Source: Numida meleagris (lineage: Eukaryota; Chordata; Aves; Galliformes; Numididae). Taken from it: DNA of 64,000 bases. Location: positions 2,270,917 to 2,334,916 of the forward strand of contig NC_034421.1 in assembly GCF_002078875.1 (NCBI RefSeq), given 5' to 3'. The position numbers were made by a program, and so were the translations under genes. Positions within the stretch are counted from its first letter, which is position 1; every line of letters begins with the position of its first letter. The notes under the pieces are model-generated. The model worked only from the letters and a program-made list of their open reading frames with translations. It searched no databases and was not told the DNA's origin. This document shows, one piece after another, positions 39,801 through 50,200 of the stretch.

Positions 39801-42800
39801 GTGACGGGAGTGCAGTGGAATGTGCATCCCAAGAAAGTGAAGCCGGAGGAGTTTCTAGGGGAAGGCAGTTCGTAGCGAGCAGCAGAAGGAGCATTCCACA
39901 GCAAGCAGCTTGCAGAGCAAAGCAAGTCGGTGTCTGTGCATCTGCCTCTTAAAAACCACGTGGGTATGAGTTGTTGTCAAGGAGAGAGGCAGCACCTTCC
40001 TCTTTGACAAAATCACTGCTTCCCGTGTTGGGCTGATGGCTCGGGGCTCGTTTCTTATCCTCGTGGTTAATGGTAAAACAGAATTCATCAGAGGGAGTGA
40101 AAATGTTAATGGTTTAGGGCATGAATTTGGAAAATATTTTTGCTTCAAATAGCTTCTAAGAATCCACTGCATTTTAGATTCTCTTGTAAAATGCAGATAA
40201 GCATTATTTAAACATGGAGAAATAATATGACTGCAGTAATGTCGTTACCCAGGTTTTGAGGCTGACCCTTTCAAACACGTCCTTCCCTGTGCGTGAACGC
40301 TTTTCCTTGCATGCTGCACCTGGGAAAACCTGTCAGGAGGAAGAAGCACAGCGGTTGTGCTGCTCGGAGCGCTGTCACACTCACACCAGCTTTAACAAAG
40401 CTTTGCATGAAGTTGAGTAAAATCAGGACGTTGTGCACAGCCTCAAGCTTTCAGAGCAGTACAGCAAGCAGCATTAGTCCCGTGTCCCAGTGGCTTTGTC
40501 CGCCCAAACTGGTGCTTTGTGCTGCAGCGATGCCGAGCAGCAGCCGCTGTTGTACTGGTACCAAGGTGTCTGAAGGAGACGTGGGAGCAGCGATTGCAGC
40601 GCTGAGCCTGCAGGTCTCTGCGCCCACCAGGATGGCAACAGCAGCTGGGCAGGAGTGCGACGTTAAATGCTGTTTTAACACCAGGCATGTTACCAATTTT
40701 AAAGTATTTGCATTTGAAACAACCGAATAGAAATTAATTGTGTTCTGTCTTACGTGTTCATTCTCTAGGTCCTGTCATAGGCGAAGCTCTCCATGACTTT
40801 ATTCTCATCCTTAAGACGTGTCTTCAGCCAAACAAAGATCCCCAGATGCGCTTAAAACTCTTCACTGTTCTATCAGAGTTGCTCCAGAAAGCCAATGAAA
40901 CCGTCAATTCTCAGGGGTAAGCAGAGCTCTGATGTGTCTGGTTGGTTGGTTTTGATTTTCATAAGATCTAGGTATCATTGTATACACAGACCACATTTCA
41001 CTTGTTTGCTGTGCAACTCACTGAATCCAAATAGCACGAGCACTGCATCTCCTCTCATGGGAGTGGCTCGTATTTAACATCAAGTTACAAGCGTTTACAG
41101 CAGCACGAGTTGAAAGTAGAGGGAGGGAGGATTTACTTGCGTTAGAAGCAGCAAAAAATGCATCTTAATGGTGATGAGAGAGTGCGGTGAGGTAGCGAGA
41201 AGTCATGATGACAGTCATATTCATTGCTGGCAGTAATTTGTTTAGCTGCACAGCAGTTTAGATAGGAAGGGTTTCTGTTGTTACACTGACCACAGCTGTA
41301 TGGTCATCAAATTTTACTTGAGTCTGACATTATTGTGTCAGATAGTTGCCAGCTATTGCTTTCCTGACCCTGTTTCAAAGTGATAGGACAAATATTCTCC
41401 CAAAGAGCACCGAGTTGGAGTTAACGTGATGCTGATGGAACCCACCTCTGTGTTTTGACAGATGGTTTTTCTTTGCACTTTGACAGAGGGCTTTATTAAG
41501 AACAGGAGCAGCTACTGATCAGGTAGCGCAGAACTGCCTTGGAACTAAAAGGAAATTTGGAATGATGGTGATCACTGATGATATTTTTTCAAGCAAATAT
41601 TTGAATGAGAAATTATGAACTCTCAGAAATGTGTTTAAAATAGTAAATCTAAAGGTTTTTGACAAATCTCCATGTGTCTAACGGGAGTACGGATTTCTTG
41701 TTATTGCTGAGTCTTATGTGCCACCTGCTGGACACGAGGCAGGGATTGGTGCCGCAGTCAGCCTCGGGCACTGCTCCTTTCCGTGGGGAGCTCCCATCGT
41801 GCAGGTGTCAGTGCCATCGGTGGGGAGCACCCGGTCACACTTCTGTGACAAGGTCTCGTGCAGCGGGGAGAGGTACCGACAGGAAAGCAGATCAAATCAC
41901 ATCTGGTACTACAGTGATGTGATGTAGTTACGGGATGTTTTATCCTGGCTGGATGATTGGTTTTTGTCGCTGGGTTTGGTTTGGTTTCTAACAAAGAGGT
42001 TCAGAGCCGTGGGGTGATCCTGGCTTGCTGTCAGCAGCCGCCCATTGCATCCTGCCCGGCCTGGCACGGCGCTGCGGGAGCGGGAGGAGCTGGGGTGCAG
42101 GAGCCGAGGTGGACGCAGCCCATTCTGTGCTCTGTCTGCTCTGCAGCTGCTGTGTGAGGCACGGAGCAAAGCGGACAACCAGAGCCCATCATCCACTCGC
42201 AGGGCAGCAGATGGGGCTTTGCTGTTATTTTTGGTTTTGTTTTCAACGGAGAAAAGCCGTTTTCACTCACATATCAGATCTGTATCTTTCTCTCTTAATT
42301 TAAAACTGTTCGAAGTGAAATTCAATGGGTAGGGTGGAACCTTACCTCTTGCAACTGTTGATTCTTGCAGCGCTTTTTAGTTTTATGGCAACCTGCTCAT
42401 TAGAGAAACGAGGAAAACTGCCAGCAAAAATATCCCAGATTTGTACATCTGGGATGAAAGCAAACTGGTATTGGGACTGGCACCAGCAGAAAGTCCTACA
42501 GACCTCACAGCCTCAAGGGAAACGGGAAGGCCAGGTGTGCGGGGTGCTCCCTGCAGCGTCGCAGTGCTGGTCCCAGCAGTCACACTCATCCTTCTCACAC
42601 TGTGAATCCTTTTCACTGGGCAGTCTCCAAGGGCCGTACAGATATTAATGAATCCTATCAGCGCTCACGTGGGGTGTTATCTCAGCCTCACAGACTGAGA
42701 AAATGAGACAGAGGGAAGGTGAGCAGGGCACTCAGATAGCAGTGAGTCGTGGGCATCGTCTGAAGTGGGAGGAAGTCTGGCCTCCCCTTTCTGTGCACGT

Positions 42801-45800
42801 GAGGTATTTGCTTACGTATTACCCTGAAAAATTAAATTATGAAGGGCTTATCACCTACATTATAATCATGTTGACATGTAAGATTTTTGATTTTTTTTTA
42901 ACAGAATCTTTTTTCCCCCTTTCTGCTCGTGTTTCTATGACAGAAAATTCTCCTTTGCGTCCTGTCAGTCTCTTCACCGCTTCCTCATGAGCCTTTATTT
43001 TGCTTTCTTACTTTTGGCTGCAGGCTGTTCCCTAGCTACCTGGAGGTTGTGATAAAGGACGTCCTGGCTCCTAATCTGCAGTGGCATGCTGGGAGGACAG
43101 CAGCTGCCATCCGCACCACAGCTGTGTCGTGCCTTTGGGCCCTTATTCACTGCCAGATGCTTGCACCAGAAGAGGTAAATTCTCTCTTTTTCATCAACTG
43201 TACTCTGAAATCGTGCTCAGGAAAATGAAATAAATGTTAAAAAGCGGGGAAAAAAGTCCTTATTGTTCGTAATGTTTTCAAACGGATGCATAGTGTTCAT
43301 AATGAAATTAATTGCAACTGAGTGGTAACGAGTGAAATGATGGGTAGCGAGGGGATGATGGGTCCCGGTAGCAGAACCAGGGCCTGCTCCATGCTGGGCT
43401 CTGCTCACCGCCATGCAGCGCTGCAGGGCTTTGTCCTGGCCCAGCAGCAGCGCTGGCACAGGGCGCTGTGAGCATCACAGCCCGGTGCTGACACGGCCAG
43501 GACTGGAGCTGCCGGCATGTGCTGTGTGCGACGTGGCTATGACAGCTTGTCTGGTTGCCTTGGAGCCCACGGGGCCGTTTGGGAAAATCATCTGAAGGAT
43601 TTCTGGAAAGGGCAGGAGGAGCTGAGATGGAACCTGAGGGGTATCTATGGAAACTGAAGCAGATCGCTGGCAGGGAGTATCCTTGAAGAAATGCTAGGTG
43701 CCATAGTGCTGCAGGAGGGATGGAATCGGAGGGGGAGGTTGAAGCTTGTCTGCTCGCAAAAATGGCGTTTGAAAATGATGCATTGGGAATGTGCTAAATG
43801 TTATTCAATACTTACAGTCTTGGTAACAGATCTTAATTGAACAAAGGGCTTAAACACATGTGAGATGTCAGACTGCTGTTGTGTCCAAATGTTTCTCTGA
43901 AACCGTGGGTGACACTGATGCCCTTTTGCATCAACATACAGAGAATGTACGGACTGGAGACAAATAATGAAACTTGCTAGAAGTGTTACATTAAAATGGT
44001 CTTTATTTTAAAACTTCCTTTTAGAATAAGAGCACCATCTACTGGTACATACACTGCCTCATCTCCAAATTATTCAAAGTCTTGCCAGGATTTGTTTTTT
44101 TTTTTTTTTTTAATAAAGAGGCAAGTAAGTCTGAAGCTTTAATCAGCTGCAGAAAACTCATACACGTGTGTTCTGAGTGCTCACAAACTGCGTGACCTGT
44201 TGGTGGGTTTGTATTTCCCAAGCTTGCTTGGAGGCAGAAACGGAGCTGTGTAACTTCAGGAGTTTTAGGTATAATATATGTATATTCTTTTTAATTAAGC
44301 AAGCCAGGGTCTGTCAGATCAAATAATAGCTTATGTAAGCCATAAGAATAGTGTTTTAGAGTGACGGAAAAGCTATTGTTCTTTCATGCTTTTCTTATTA
44401 ATCGTAGATCTTAAAAGTCAAAGATGCACTAATGCCCCACGTTATTGCTGCCATGGATGAAGACTCCAAAATCAGCCGGCTGCTGGGCTGCCGCATTGTT
44501 GGGAGTATTTTAAAAGCCTGTGGGAGGCAATTCGATGAAATCCAGCTTGGCAAGACTTACCCGGGTACGTATAGGAGTGAGGGGGTGGGGGGAGATGTGT
44601 CTCTGCACTGGGTGGTTACCCTTGCTTTGCCCTGCAACATTCTAGCAGCTTTGTCTGTAACCCCGAGGGCGCTGTGCTGGAGCAGTGGGCACAGTCGCTG
44701 CCCGCCTCACCTGCAGGCACGCTGTGGCTGCCAGCAATGCAAGTACTAGCTGGGAATGACAAGTCTGCGTGATGTCACTATGTCAAATGGCTTTAATCCT
44801 ATGTAAAGAGCAAAAAAGCCTTCATACAGTTTGAATTCCAAGTAGGGGTAGATTTTATGCTGACTTCTTATGTATTCCCATAAATATATTCTGGTGCTAT
44901 TGCTACGTTCTCTTACCTTGGAAAATTTTAACTATTCAGATTCTTATTCCCTGAAATAATTCTGTAGATATGAAGGAATTGGAAAAAGAGTTGTACAATA
45001 CCATACATTTAGCAACAGTTTTGTCTGTGAGAGCCCATTTAACATCCCAATGCAGCAGAGGTGAAGACGTAACCCTAAACTGTTAGGTGAGACTGCACCA
45101 AGCGTGTGAAGTACGGGTGTGCATTTCAGAGAATCAAAATGCTGGGCACCTCAGTAGGTGTTGCTGAGCGTGGCTGCAGCTGCCCCTGCTCGTTGTGAGG
45201 CCCTGCTCTGTCAGCTTTTCAGTGGCAGGCTTTCATGTCACAGAGGTGTTGTGCTGCAGATACATTGATGTCATTTTCAGATGCCCTCACTCCTGACTGA
45301 GCGGAATGGAGAGTGTGTTCGTGATGTTGTTGTGCGTTACACCACTAGGTGGAACTTCAGTCAGTGTTATTGTCTGCAAGGCTTGCCGGTATTTCATCTG
45401 CATTGCTTCTTAGTTTAGGCTGTATGAAATAATGTTCTAACTATAGTGGAAGCAGAGCAGCAATGCATTATATAAATGGTAGTCACATTGTTCTCCATGC
45501 TGTGTTTCAGAGTGCCAAGAGCAAACCGTGTCACCGTGCCATAAATAGACCTGAATATGTAGTGGGTTGTTCAGGACTTGTTGGTTTGATTTGGTTTGAA
45601 AAGAAAAAAAAAAAAAGTAGTAACTGCAGATGTACAGTGCTCCACTGTGAAATAGAGCTATTTCCTGCAGTGCCTACTAGGGTGATGTTTTACTGCTAAA
45701 CAATTAGTCAGGAGAAGTACAATCTATGCTATGTGACAGGGTTTATGTTCTCAGAAATGTACACAGATAAATCTGCCCTTCCCAAAGTGAGCATGCTGTT

Positions 45801-47053
45801 GTTCTGTTACATGGTACGGCAGAAATCTGACAACAAAGGTCTTTATTTTGGAGAAATGCACAACCAGACCATCAGCAAAGCACAGCTTTGCATCTTGCAT
45901 ATTCGAGTAGTCTGTGATGCATCCATTCACTGAAAAAGCAACATTTTACAGAAGTACTCTGCTTTACAGAGTACAGAAGTACTTGAACTATTTCTGCAAT
46001 TAATTAGTAGACATTCACAGTGCTACGTAGGTAGTGTTAGAGAATAATTCCAGTGATTATGAAATGCGTTTATGCTTTGAAATAAAAAGAGAAAGGTAAC
46101 TTCTCTGTTTGTAGTGCTCTTTGGCTATATATGTATCTCTCTGGTTATATATGTGTCTCTCTGGTTATATATGTGTCTCTCTGGTTATATATGTGTTCCT
46201 CCTCAGAAGTTTTAAAGCGTCTGGATGATGCGTCGCCTGATGTCCGACTGACCGCTGCTCACACCTTAACGAACTGGTTTGAATGCTTGAAGGACAGCGA
46301 TGTGAAATCTGCAATGAAAAGTCACATTGAGTTTCTGTACCAAGAGCTGTTGATACACCTGGATGACCAAGATCCAAACACCCAAAATGCAGTCCTAGGT
46401 AAGGCTTTCAGTCATTTGTATTTTTAACAATACTTAAAAAAAATGTTTTCAAGTGTTACCTGAAAATAGGATTTACAAGCAGGGACTGCTCTGAGCGGGA
46501 TGGTGTCACTGGGAGCTTTCCTTTGGGTTTTGGTGACTGTGAGCTCAGGCCTTCCACCTGTATGCAGAATCATCTTTTATCTAGCGCTGACTGGGATGGG
46601 AATATCAGCATATCTGGAGCATCAGAACCCTGTACAGACAGCAGACAGGACATGGACCATAGGCACTGACCACTCCAGGATGTGACCATATCCTAGCTTG
46701 CTATACAGATTCTGTGGAATTGTTTGGTCTGTCACTCTGTGTTCAAGCACATCAGTGTCAATATACAGACCTCAGCACATGAGAGGGCACTCAGCAGCGT
46801 GACTGCTCAGCTTGTACAACAGCTCCCAGGTCAGGCTGCGGCTACTTTGAGGGAACGTGAATAGAGAAACACAAAGCAAGGAATGATTTTTAAACCATAT
46901 TTTTGTTTTACAGAAGTATTGAAAGAAGGAAGCGTTTTATATCCAGAACTGCTTGTGAGAGAAATTGAAGCAGCTATCCAAAAGCATCGAACACCAGTCT
47001 ATTGTAACCAACTACTACATCACATTCAGTCCGCCAGAGAGCCAGCTTCGTGA
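24305..47053 (+). CDS. DNAAF5: Dynein axonemal assembly factor 5 (HEAT-repeat protein), complete, 13 exons
   Basis: DNAAF5 (HEATR2) is a cytoplasmic HEAT-repeat scaffold needed to pre-assemble outer and inner dynein arms before transport into motile cilia. Loss in humans causes primary ciliary dyskinesia. Thirteen exons join in one frame of 834 codons plus TGA; human is about 855. Recognisable blocks include [20 protein letters not shown] (from residue 178), [81 protein letters not shown] and [13 protein letters not shown]. Each aligns without length change to the human protein as I remember it. The fold should be almost wholly alpha-helical HEAT repeats, with no signal peptide or membrane segment. 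The start is supported by CAGCATGG (A at -3, G at +4) and an in-frame GC-rich exon 1. It is divergent with PRKAR1B and tandem with SUN1, and no break or missing exon is seen. Confidence 0.96.
24837..25872 (+). other. DNAAF5: DNAAF5 intron 1
   Basis: The GC-rich start is the tail of the CpG island, and most of the rest is the CR1 copy (25020-25686). Nothing else is recognisable. Confidence 0.85.
25020..25686 (+). mobile_element. 5'-truncated CR1 LINE in DNAAF5 intron 1
   Basis: The segment follows the CR1 3' region in order: GGTACTGGTGGATGGCAGGT, GAGCCAGCAATGTGCCCT, GTGACCAGCAGGGCGAGAGA, ACAGGCTGAGAGCTGG, CTGTTCAGCCTGGAGAAGGG, then the tail GTTGGACTAGATGACCTTGA and CCTTCCAACTCAAACAATTC with TGTGATTCTAT. 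It is in sense orientation to DNAAF5 and ends about 190 bases before exon 2. It is less diverged than the copies in PRKAR1B intron 4. The 5' end is approximate. Confidence 0.9.
25873..26057 (+). CDS. DNAAF5: DNAAF5 exon 2
   Basis: The acceptor is CTCTCTCCTAACAG and the donor AAG|GTGTCA. The joining codon is G+AG (Glu), giving [12 protein letters not shown]. The exon encodes residues 178-239, including [17 protein letters not shown] frame open from 25779 upstream is intronic. Confidence 0.95.
26058..26876 (+). other. DNAAF5: DNAAF5 intron 2
   Basis: The intron is AT-rich, and I see no exon or repeat in it. Confidence 0.85.
26877..27001 (+). CDS. DNAAF5: DNAAF5 exon 3
   Basis: The exon is 125 bases with acceptor CTACGCAG and donor T|GTAAGC. 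It reads [20 protein letters not shown] then [20 protein letters not shown] and ends in phase 2. Confidence 0.95.
27002..27390 (+). other. DNAAF5: DNAAF5 intron 3
   Basis: This short intron ends in a T24 tract (27361-27384) that forms the acceptor pyrimidine tract. Confidence 0.9.
27361..27384 (+). repeat. Homopolymer T-tract, 24 bases
   Basis: Twenty-four T residues lie immediately 5' of CTCCAG at the DNAAF5 exon 4 acceptor. Together they make a very strong pyrimidine tract that is prone to length change. Confidence 0.95.
27391..27506 (+). CDS. DNAAF5: DNAAF5 exon 4
   Basis: The exon is 116 bases. Its acceptor is preceded by 24 consecutive T residues (27361-27384) and CTCCAG; the donor is GGAG|GTGAGT. 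It encodes [20 protein letters not shown] followed by [18 protein letters not shown]. Confidence 0.95.
27507..28623 (+). other. DNAAF5: DNAAF5 intron 4
   Basis: I see no exon. A T/C-rich stretch lies at about 28300-28350. Confidence 0.85.
28624..28856 (+). CDS. DNAAF5: DNAAF5 exon 5
   Basis: The exon is 233 bases with acceptor CTCTCTCCAG and donor AAT|GTAAGT. It encodes residues 320-397: [38 protein letters not shown] and [20 protein letters not shown]. The frame continuing to 28919 is intron read-through. Confidence 0.95.
28857..30664 (+). other. DNAAF5: DNAAF5 intron 5
   Basis: The intron is AT-rich with only chance ORFs and no recognisable repeat. Confidence 0.85.
30665..30877 (+). CDS. 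DNAAF5: DNAAF5 exon 6
   Basis: The exon is 213 bases, phase 0 at both ends, with acceptor TTTTTTTCAG and donor GAG|GTAAGG. It encodes [20 protein letters not shown] through [20 protein letters not shown]. Confidence 0.95.
30878..33015 (+). other. DNAAF5: DNAAF5 intron 6
   Basis: I see nothing recognisable. The intron ends in an A9 run directly before the acceptor AG. Confidence 0.85.
33016..33159 (+). CDS. DNAAF5: DNAAF5 exon 7
   Basis: The exon is 144 bases (48 codons), phase 0 at both ends, encoding [40 protein letters not shown] and SSQHLKEK. The donor AAG|GTAAGC is strong. The acceptor AG is preceded by nine A residues rather than a pyrimidine tract, which is unusual. Alignment to the human protein keeps the same length across the junction, supporting the border. 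Confidence 0.9.
33160..37476 (+). other. DNAAF5: DNAAF5 intron 7
   Basis: At 4.3 kb this is the longest intron of the gene. I see no exon or named repeat. A moderately GC-rich patch at about 36780-36960 has overlapping short ORFs on both strands but no family similarity. Confidence 0.8.
37477..37645 (+). CDS. DNAAF5: DNAAF5 exon 8
   Basis: The exon is 169 bases with acceptor TTTTCTTCACAG and donor TCAG|GTATGA. It encodes [40 protein letters not shown] and [16 protein letters not shown], ending in phase 1. Confidence 0.94.
37646..40768 (+). other. DNAAF5: DNAAF5 intron 8
   Basis: I see no exon. GC-richer patches at about 38480-38800 and 40260-40640 contain short ORFs on both strands with no recognisable product. 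Confidence 0.8.
40769..40916 (+). CDS. DNAAF5: DNAAF5 exon 9
   Basis: The exon is 148 bases with acceptor TTCTCTAG and donor CAGGG|GTAAGC. It encodes [40 protein letters not shown] and KANETVNSQ, ending in phase 2. Confidence 0.95.
40917..43023 (+). other. DNAAF5: DNAAF5 intron 9
   Basis: I see no exon. The intron contains a GC-richer patch at about 41700-42200 and a 9-bp hairpin (42432-42440 with 42447-42455). Confidence 0.8.
43024..43174 (+). CDS. DNAAF5: DNAAF5 exon 10
   Basis: The exon is 151 bases with acceptor TTGGCTGCAG and donor GAG|GTAAAT. It encodes [40 protein letters not shown] and [10 protein letters not shown]. This is one of the most conserved segments of the protein. Confidence 0.95.
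43175..44407 (+). other. DNAAF5: DNAAF5 intron 10
   Basis: The intron has a GC-richer patch at about 43370-43570 and a T-tract at about 44094-44112. I see no exon. Confidence 0.8.
44408..44564 (+). CDS. DNAAF5: DNAAF5 exon 11
   Basis: The exon is 157 bases with acceptor AATCGTAG and donor CCGG|GTACGT. It encodes [40 protein letters not shown] and [12 protein letters not shown], ending in phase 1. Confidence 0.94.
44565..46206 (+). other. DNAAF5: DNAAF5 intron 11
   Basis: The intron holds an A-tract near 45606, an 8-bp hairpin (45954-45961 with 45967-45974) and the 20-bp tandem repeat at its 3' end. I see no exon. Confidence 0.85.
46121..46200 (+). repeat. 20-bp minisatellite, 4 copies, at the exon 12 acceptor
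   Basis: Four adjacent 20-base units start at 46121, 46141, 46161 and 46181. The consensus is CTGGTTATATATGTGTCTCT; units 2 and 3 are identical and units 1 and 4 differ by a few bases. The array ends six bases before the exon 12 junction, so it contains the likely branch-point region and part of the pyrimidine tract. Confidence 0.95.
46207..46398 (+). CDS. DNAAF5: DNAAF5 exon 12
   Basis: The exon is 192 bases with donor CTAG|GTAAGG. The acceptor CCTCCTCAG directly follows a 4 x 20 bp tandem repeat. It encodes [40 protein letters not shown] and [20 protein letters not shown]. The frame open upstream to 46131 is repeat-derived. Confidence 0.95.
46399..46913 (+). other. DNAAF5: DNAAF5 intron 12
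   Basis: I see nothing recognisable in this 515-base intron. Confidence 0.85.
46914..47053 (+). CDS. DNAAF5: DNAAF5 exon 13 (stop codon exon)
   Basis: The acceptor is TTGTTTTACAG. The exon encodes [40 protein letters not shown] and AREPAS, then TGA at 47051-47053. The C-terminal length and sequence fit the family. Confidence 0.95.
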
Positions 47054-47252
47054 ATCGGTTCCACAAGTCTTTTTAGTGAGCTGCAGTTGGAATCTGTATG
47101 ATCTGGATTGCTTTCATGTTTCATTTGCTCAAGGTAGGCTGAGCAGTAAATAGATTTTTTTTCTTTAGACGTTCAGTATTACTTCATTTAGAACTCAGGT
47201 TGGCACAGCTCTACGTTCTTTGCCATTTGAGCAGTTCTTTGTATTTACTATC

Positions 47253-47258
47253 AATAAA
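47253..47258 (+). terminator. DNAAF5: Poly(A) signal for DNAAF5
   Basis: AATAAA lies 200 bases after the stop codon in AT-rich sequence, giving a short 3' UTR. A second AATAAA at 47651-47656 could serve a longer form. Confidence 0.6.
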
Positions 47259-47279
47259 ACAATGTTTTAATTCTCTTTG

Positions 47280-50200
47280 CACTGGAAGCTTTCTAGATAA
47301 AAGGTTTAAAAGAGGACTATTTTTCAAGAATTTGACACTGTTTCTATTTGTGAAAGATCATTTATTTTAAAAAGTAATAGTCTAATGTCAAAGATATTTA
47401 TGTTGTTCAGTGAGGATTCAGTCTTCCAAGGAGCATTTCAGACTCTGGCTAATATTCAGGCTTTGCAGAGTCACATCGGTGAGGATCAGTTTGACCAGAA
47501 ATAGAGGCAGCCAAACTTCTGTTGCATAATGCAGCAGAATTTTCGTGATGTTTTGAGTGCTCATTATGCTGGAATAACGGGGACATATTCTGAGTAGGTG
47601 TCACTAAGGGAGTGTTTTGTATTGTCATTGTATTCTGCTTCATGAGTGAGAATAAAGCTGACATTTTTTAAATTAAGGGTTGTATGTGGAAGAAAATGTG
47701 CTTTTTGTCATTTAGACTACCAGTATTTGTGTTGCATTAATTAAACATATAGTATCTGCACCTTTTATGTTGATACTGTAGTGACTTGGAGGGCAAGCAA
47801 TGCTTACATCCTACTTGAAAGTGAAATTCTCCAACCTTAGGTGAAAGTTTTTTGCTGGATTTGCTGTGTTTTTCTTTTTTAGACCATTGTACTGTGTAAG
47901 ATTTAGGTTTGGGGTTTTTGGTGGGTTTTTTTTCCACGTTCTCAGCTATGTAATGCAGGGAGCTTCTAGATTCCTGTCAAAGTCATGGTTGGATGGTGTG
48001 CTATTTATTGCACGCACAATAAGTCATGGAAAATCAGGTTCCTCATTTTTTTTTTTAATTACTTGGTTTTTAGGCAAGAATGCTTTTTGTCTTCTATCTC
48101 CCAAATGCCTTGGCTTTGTATCAAGTCTAAAAATAGGCTCTGCAAGGTTTGGCAGTGCTCCTTTTGCTTTAGGAAGTCCTCCCGCTTGCTTGTCCTTCCG
48201 AGTGAATTGTACTTTTTCACACTTAGGATCCAGTTGGTAACCAAACTGTGCTCTGCTTGTGTACCTACCTGTGTTCTCAAAAAATATTTGAGAGAGAAGA
48301 GATACAGAAAACAAGCCCTTCTCCTCTTTTAAAAGCAAAGTCAGGGAAGCTCGTGGCTACTCCTCCACAAAATACTGCGCTGTTTTGAAGACGCGATCAG
48401 AGGGGACAATAACACTAAAGATACAGAACATAGGAGTAATTTCTTTGTGATCCAAAAGCTCTTTGGCATTTCTTGTCGAACAGAATGCGCATTTGAAATT
48501 GTATATATTGTCTCTGAGGTGTTCTTTTCATGAAAAGCCAAACTATATTCCTGTGCTGAGTGCTGATTTAGTTGTCTAACAACTATTAGAAGTATGTAGC
48601 TCAGTATAACCAGAGGGTGGCTGAAATTCCCCAAAGGTACAGGTGAATAAAAATCACTAGAAAACATTACAGTGAATAAAGAGGTTGTGGAGTCTCCGCC
48701 TCTGGGGATGTTCAAAACCTGACTTAAGACAGTCCTGGGCGCCCTGTTCTACCTGCCCCCATGTGAGCAGGGATGTGGACTGCATGCCCTCCAGAGGTCC
48801 CACCCAGCCTCAACTGCTCTATGGTTCTGGGAAATTGCTTTCTTAGTCTAATCAATGATTTCAAATCCAGTAGACTACATGGCAATCCTAGCAGAACCCT
48901 TTGAGTTTTTCAGCACTCGTTTATCAAAAAATAGGGTTTCAAAGCACTGCAAAGCAGCAGCCTCTTCCAACACAACCTAAGGTCTTGCTTCAGCAACAAG
49001 AAAGCAGTTCTTGTTATAAACTTCCCTTGGAAGTCCACCGAAGGCATCCTGCTCAATAACATTGCTACAGGAACTTTTTTTTAGGTTTCTACATTGACAA
49101 AATTGAGATTCTTCTACTTCAGCATTGTCTGCAGCCACAGGATAGCTGCAGTACAAGTGCTGTGCACTGTAGATCACTCGTGATCTTCTTTATAAACCCG
49201 ATTTCAAGCGTGGGATTAGGGAAGAGAGAAAGGAGAATCTTCTTAAGTGAAGTGAAATATAGACAAATTGAAGCTAACTACAAGTGCTAAGAGTCAAAGT
49301 ATTCATCAAGCTCAATAGATACTGTTGGCTGGGAAGTATTTTTTGTCTGCATGTGTTCTGTTATCTTTCAGAACAGTCCACTGTGGGATGCCTCCCAAAC
49401 AAAAATCTCCGCATCATCCAACAAGACAGCTTTTCTCTTTAGAGCCAGGAGAGCTGTGTGAACAAAATATTCTGGTAGTCTTTCTAAAGAAATGTCAAAC
49501 GGAAGCTGATCTTAGTTTGTGTGTTTATGATAAACTGAATATCCTCCACTGTGTTCTTTTATTAGATAGTATTCTGGGCATAGAACTTCAACGATATGCT
49601 GACTTTGGTTATAGTTTTCCATACTTCCTCTTATTTAACCCAAATTTCTCAGATCCCTTCATGATGTATAATGATGAATTCTCCGATGGATGATGTCAGA
49701 ACCTGGGTTTTAAAGTTATTTTGGTTCTGGTCTTTCTGATTCAGCCCCTTGCTGTGTCAGTTGGTACACAGCTGAAATATAGATTTTTTTTCAGTCTTGC
49801 TGATTCATCTATTGCCATGTGATAGATTTTATTTGGGTTCATTTTATAGTGCTGTTGCAATCATATTCATTACATAAGTTTTAAGCAAGGACAATTTTTC
49901 TTGAGCAAAATGGTTATCTCAAACTTCCAGACTCTATAGATAAGCAGACTTAGCCCTGCCCTTCCTGTGACGAACATATGGGCTTCTGTCTGTCGTCCTT
50001 GCAAACTAGAAGACCTGTTCTGGAGGATCCTGGGACTCAGATTCTCAGCAAAACAGAATTTTGGTAAGTGTATGCATTTGTCTAACTAAGTATAGGCTTC
50101 TAAATGCTTGTTGACTACCTTAAATAGAATCCATTGATTAGACATTAAGAGAGCACTGTAAAGTCGTGCACCTCTGCTTTGGGAGAAACTCTACATCTTA

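Noticed and set aside
47866..48338. Overlapping 104-124 codon ORFs downstream of DNAAF5
   Set aside because: Three frames on two strands overlap here, and the products are Phe/Ser/Lys-rich from T/A-rich DNA, as expected by chance.
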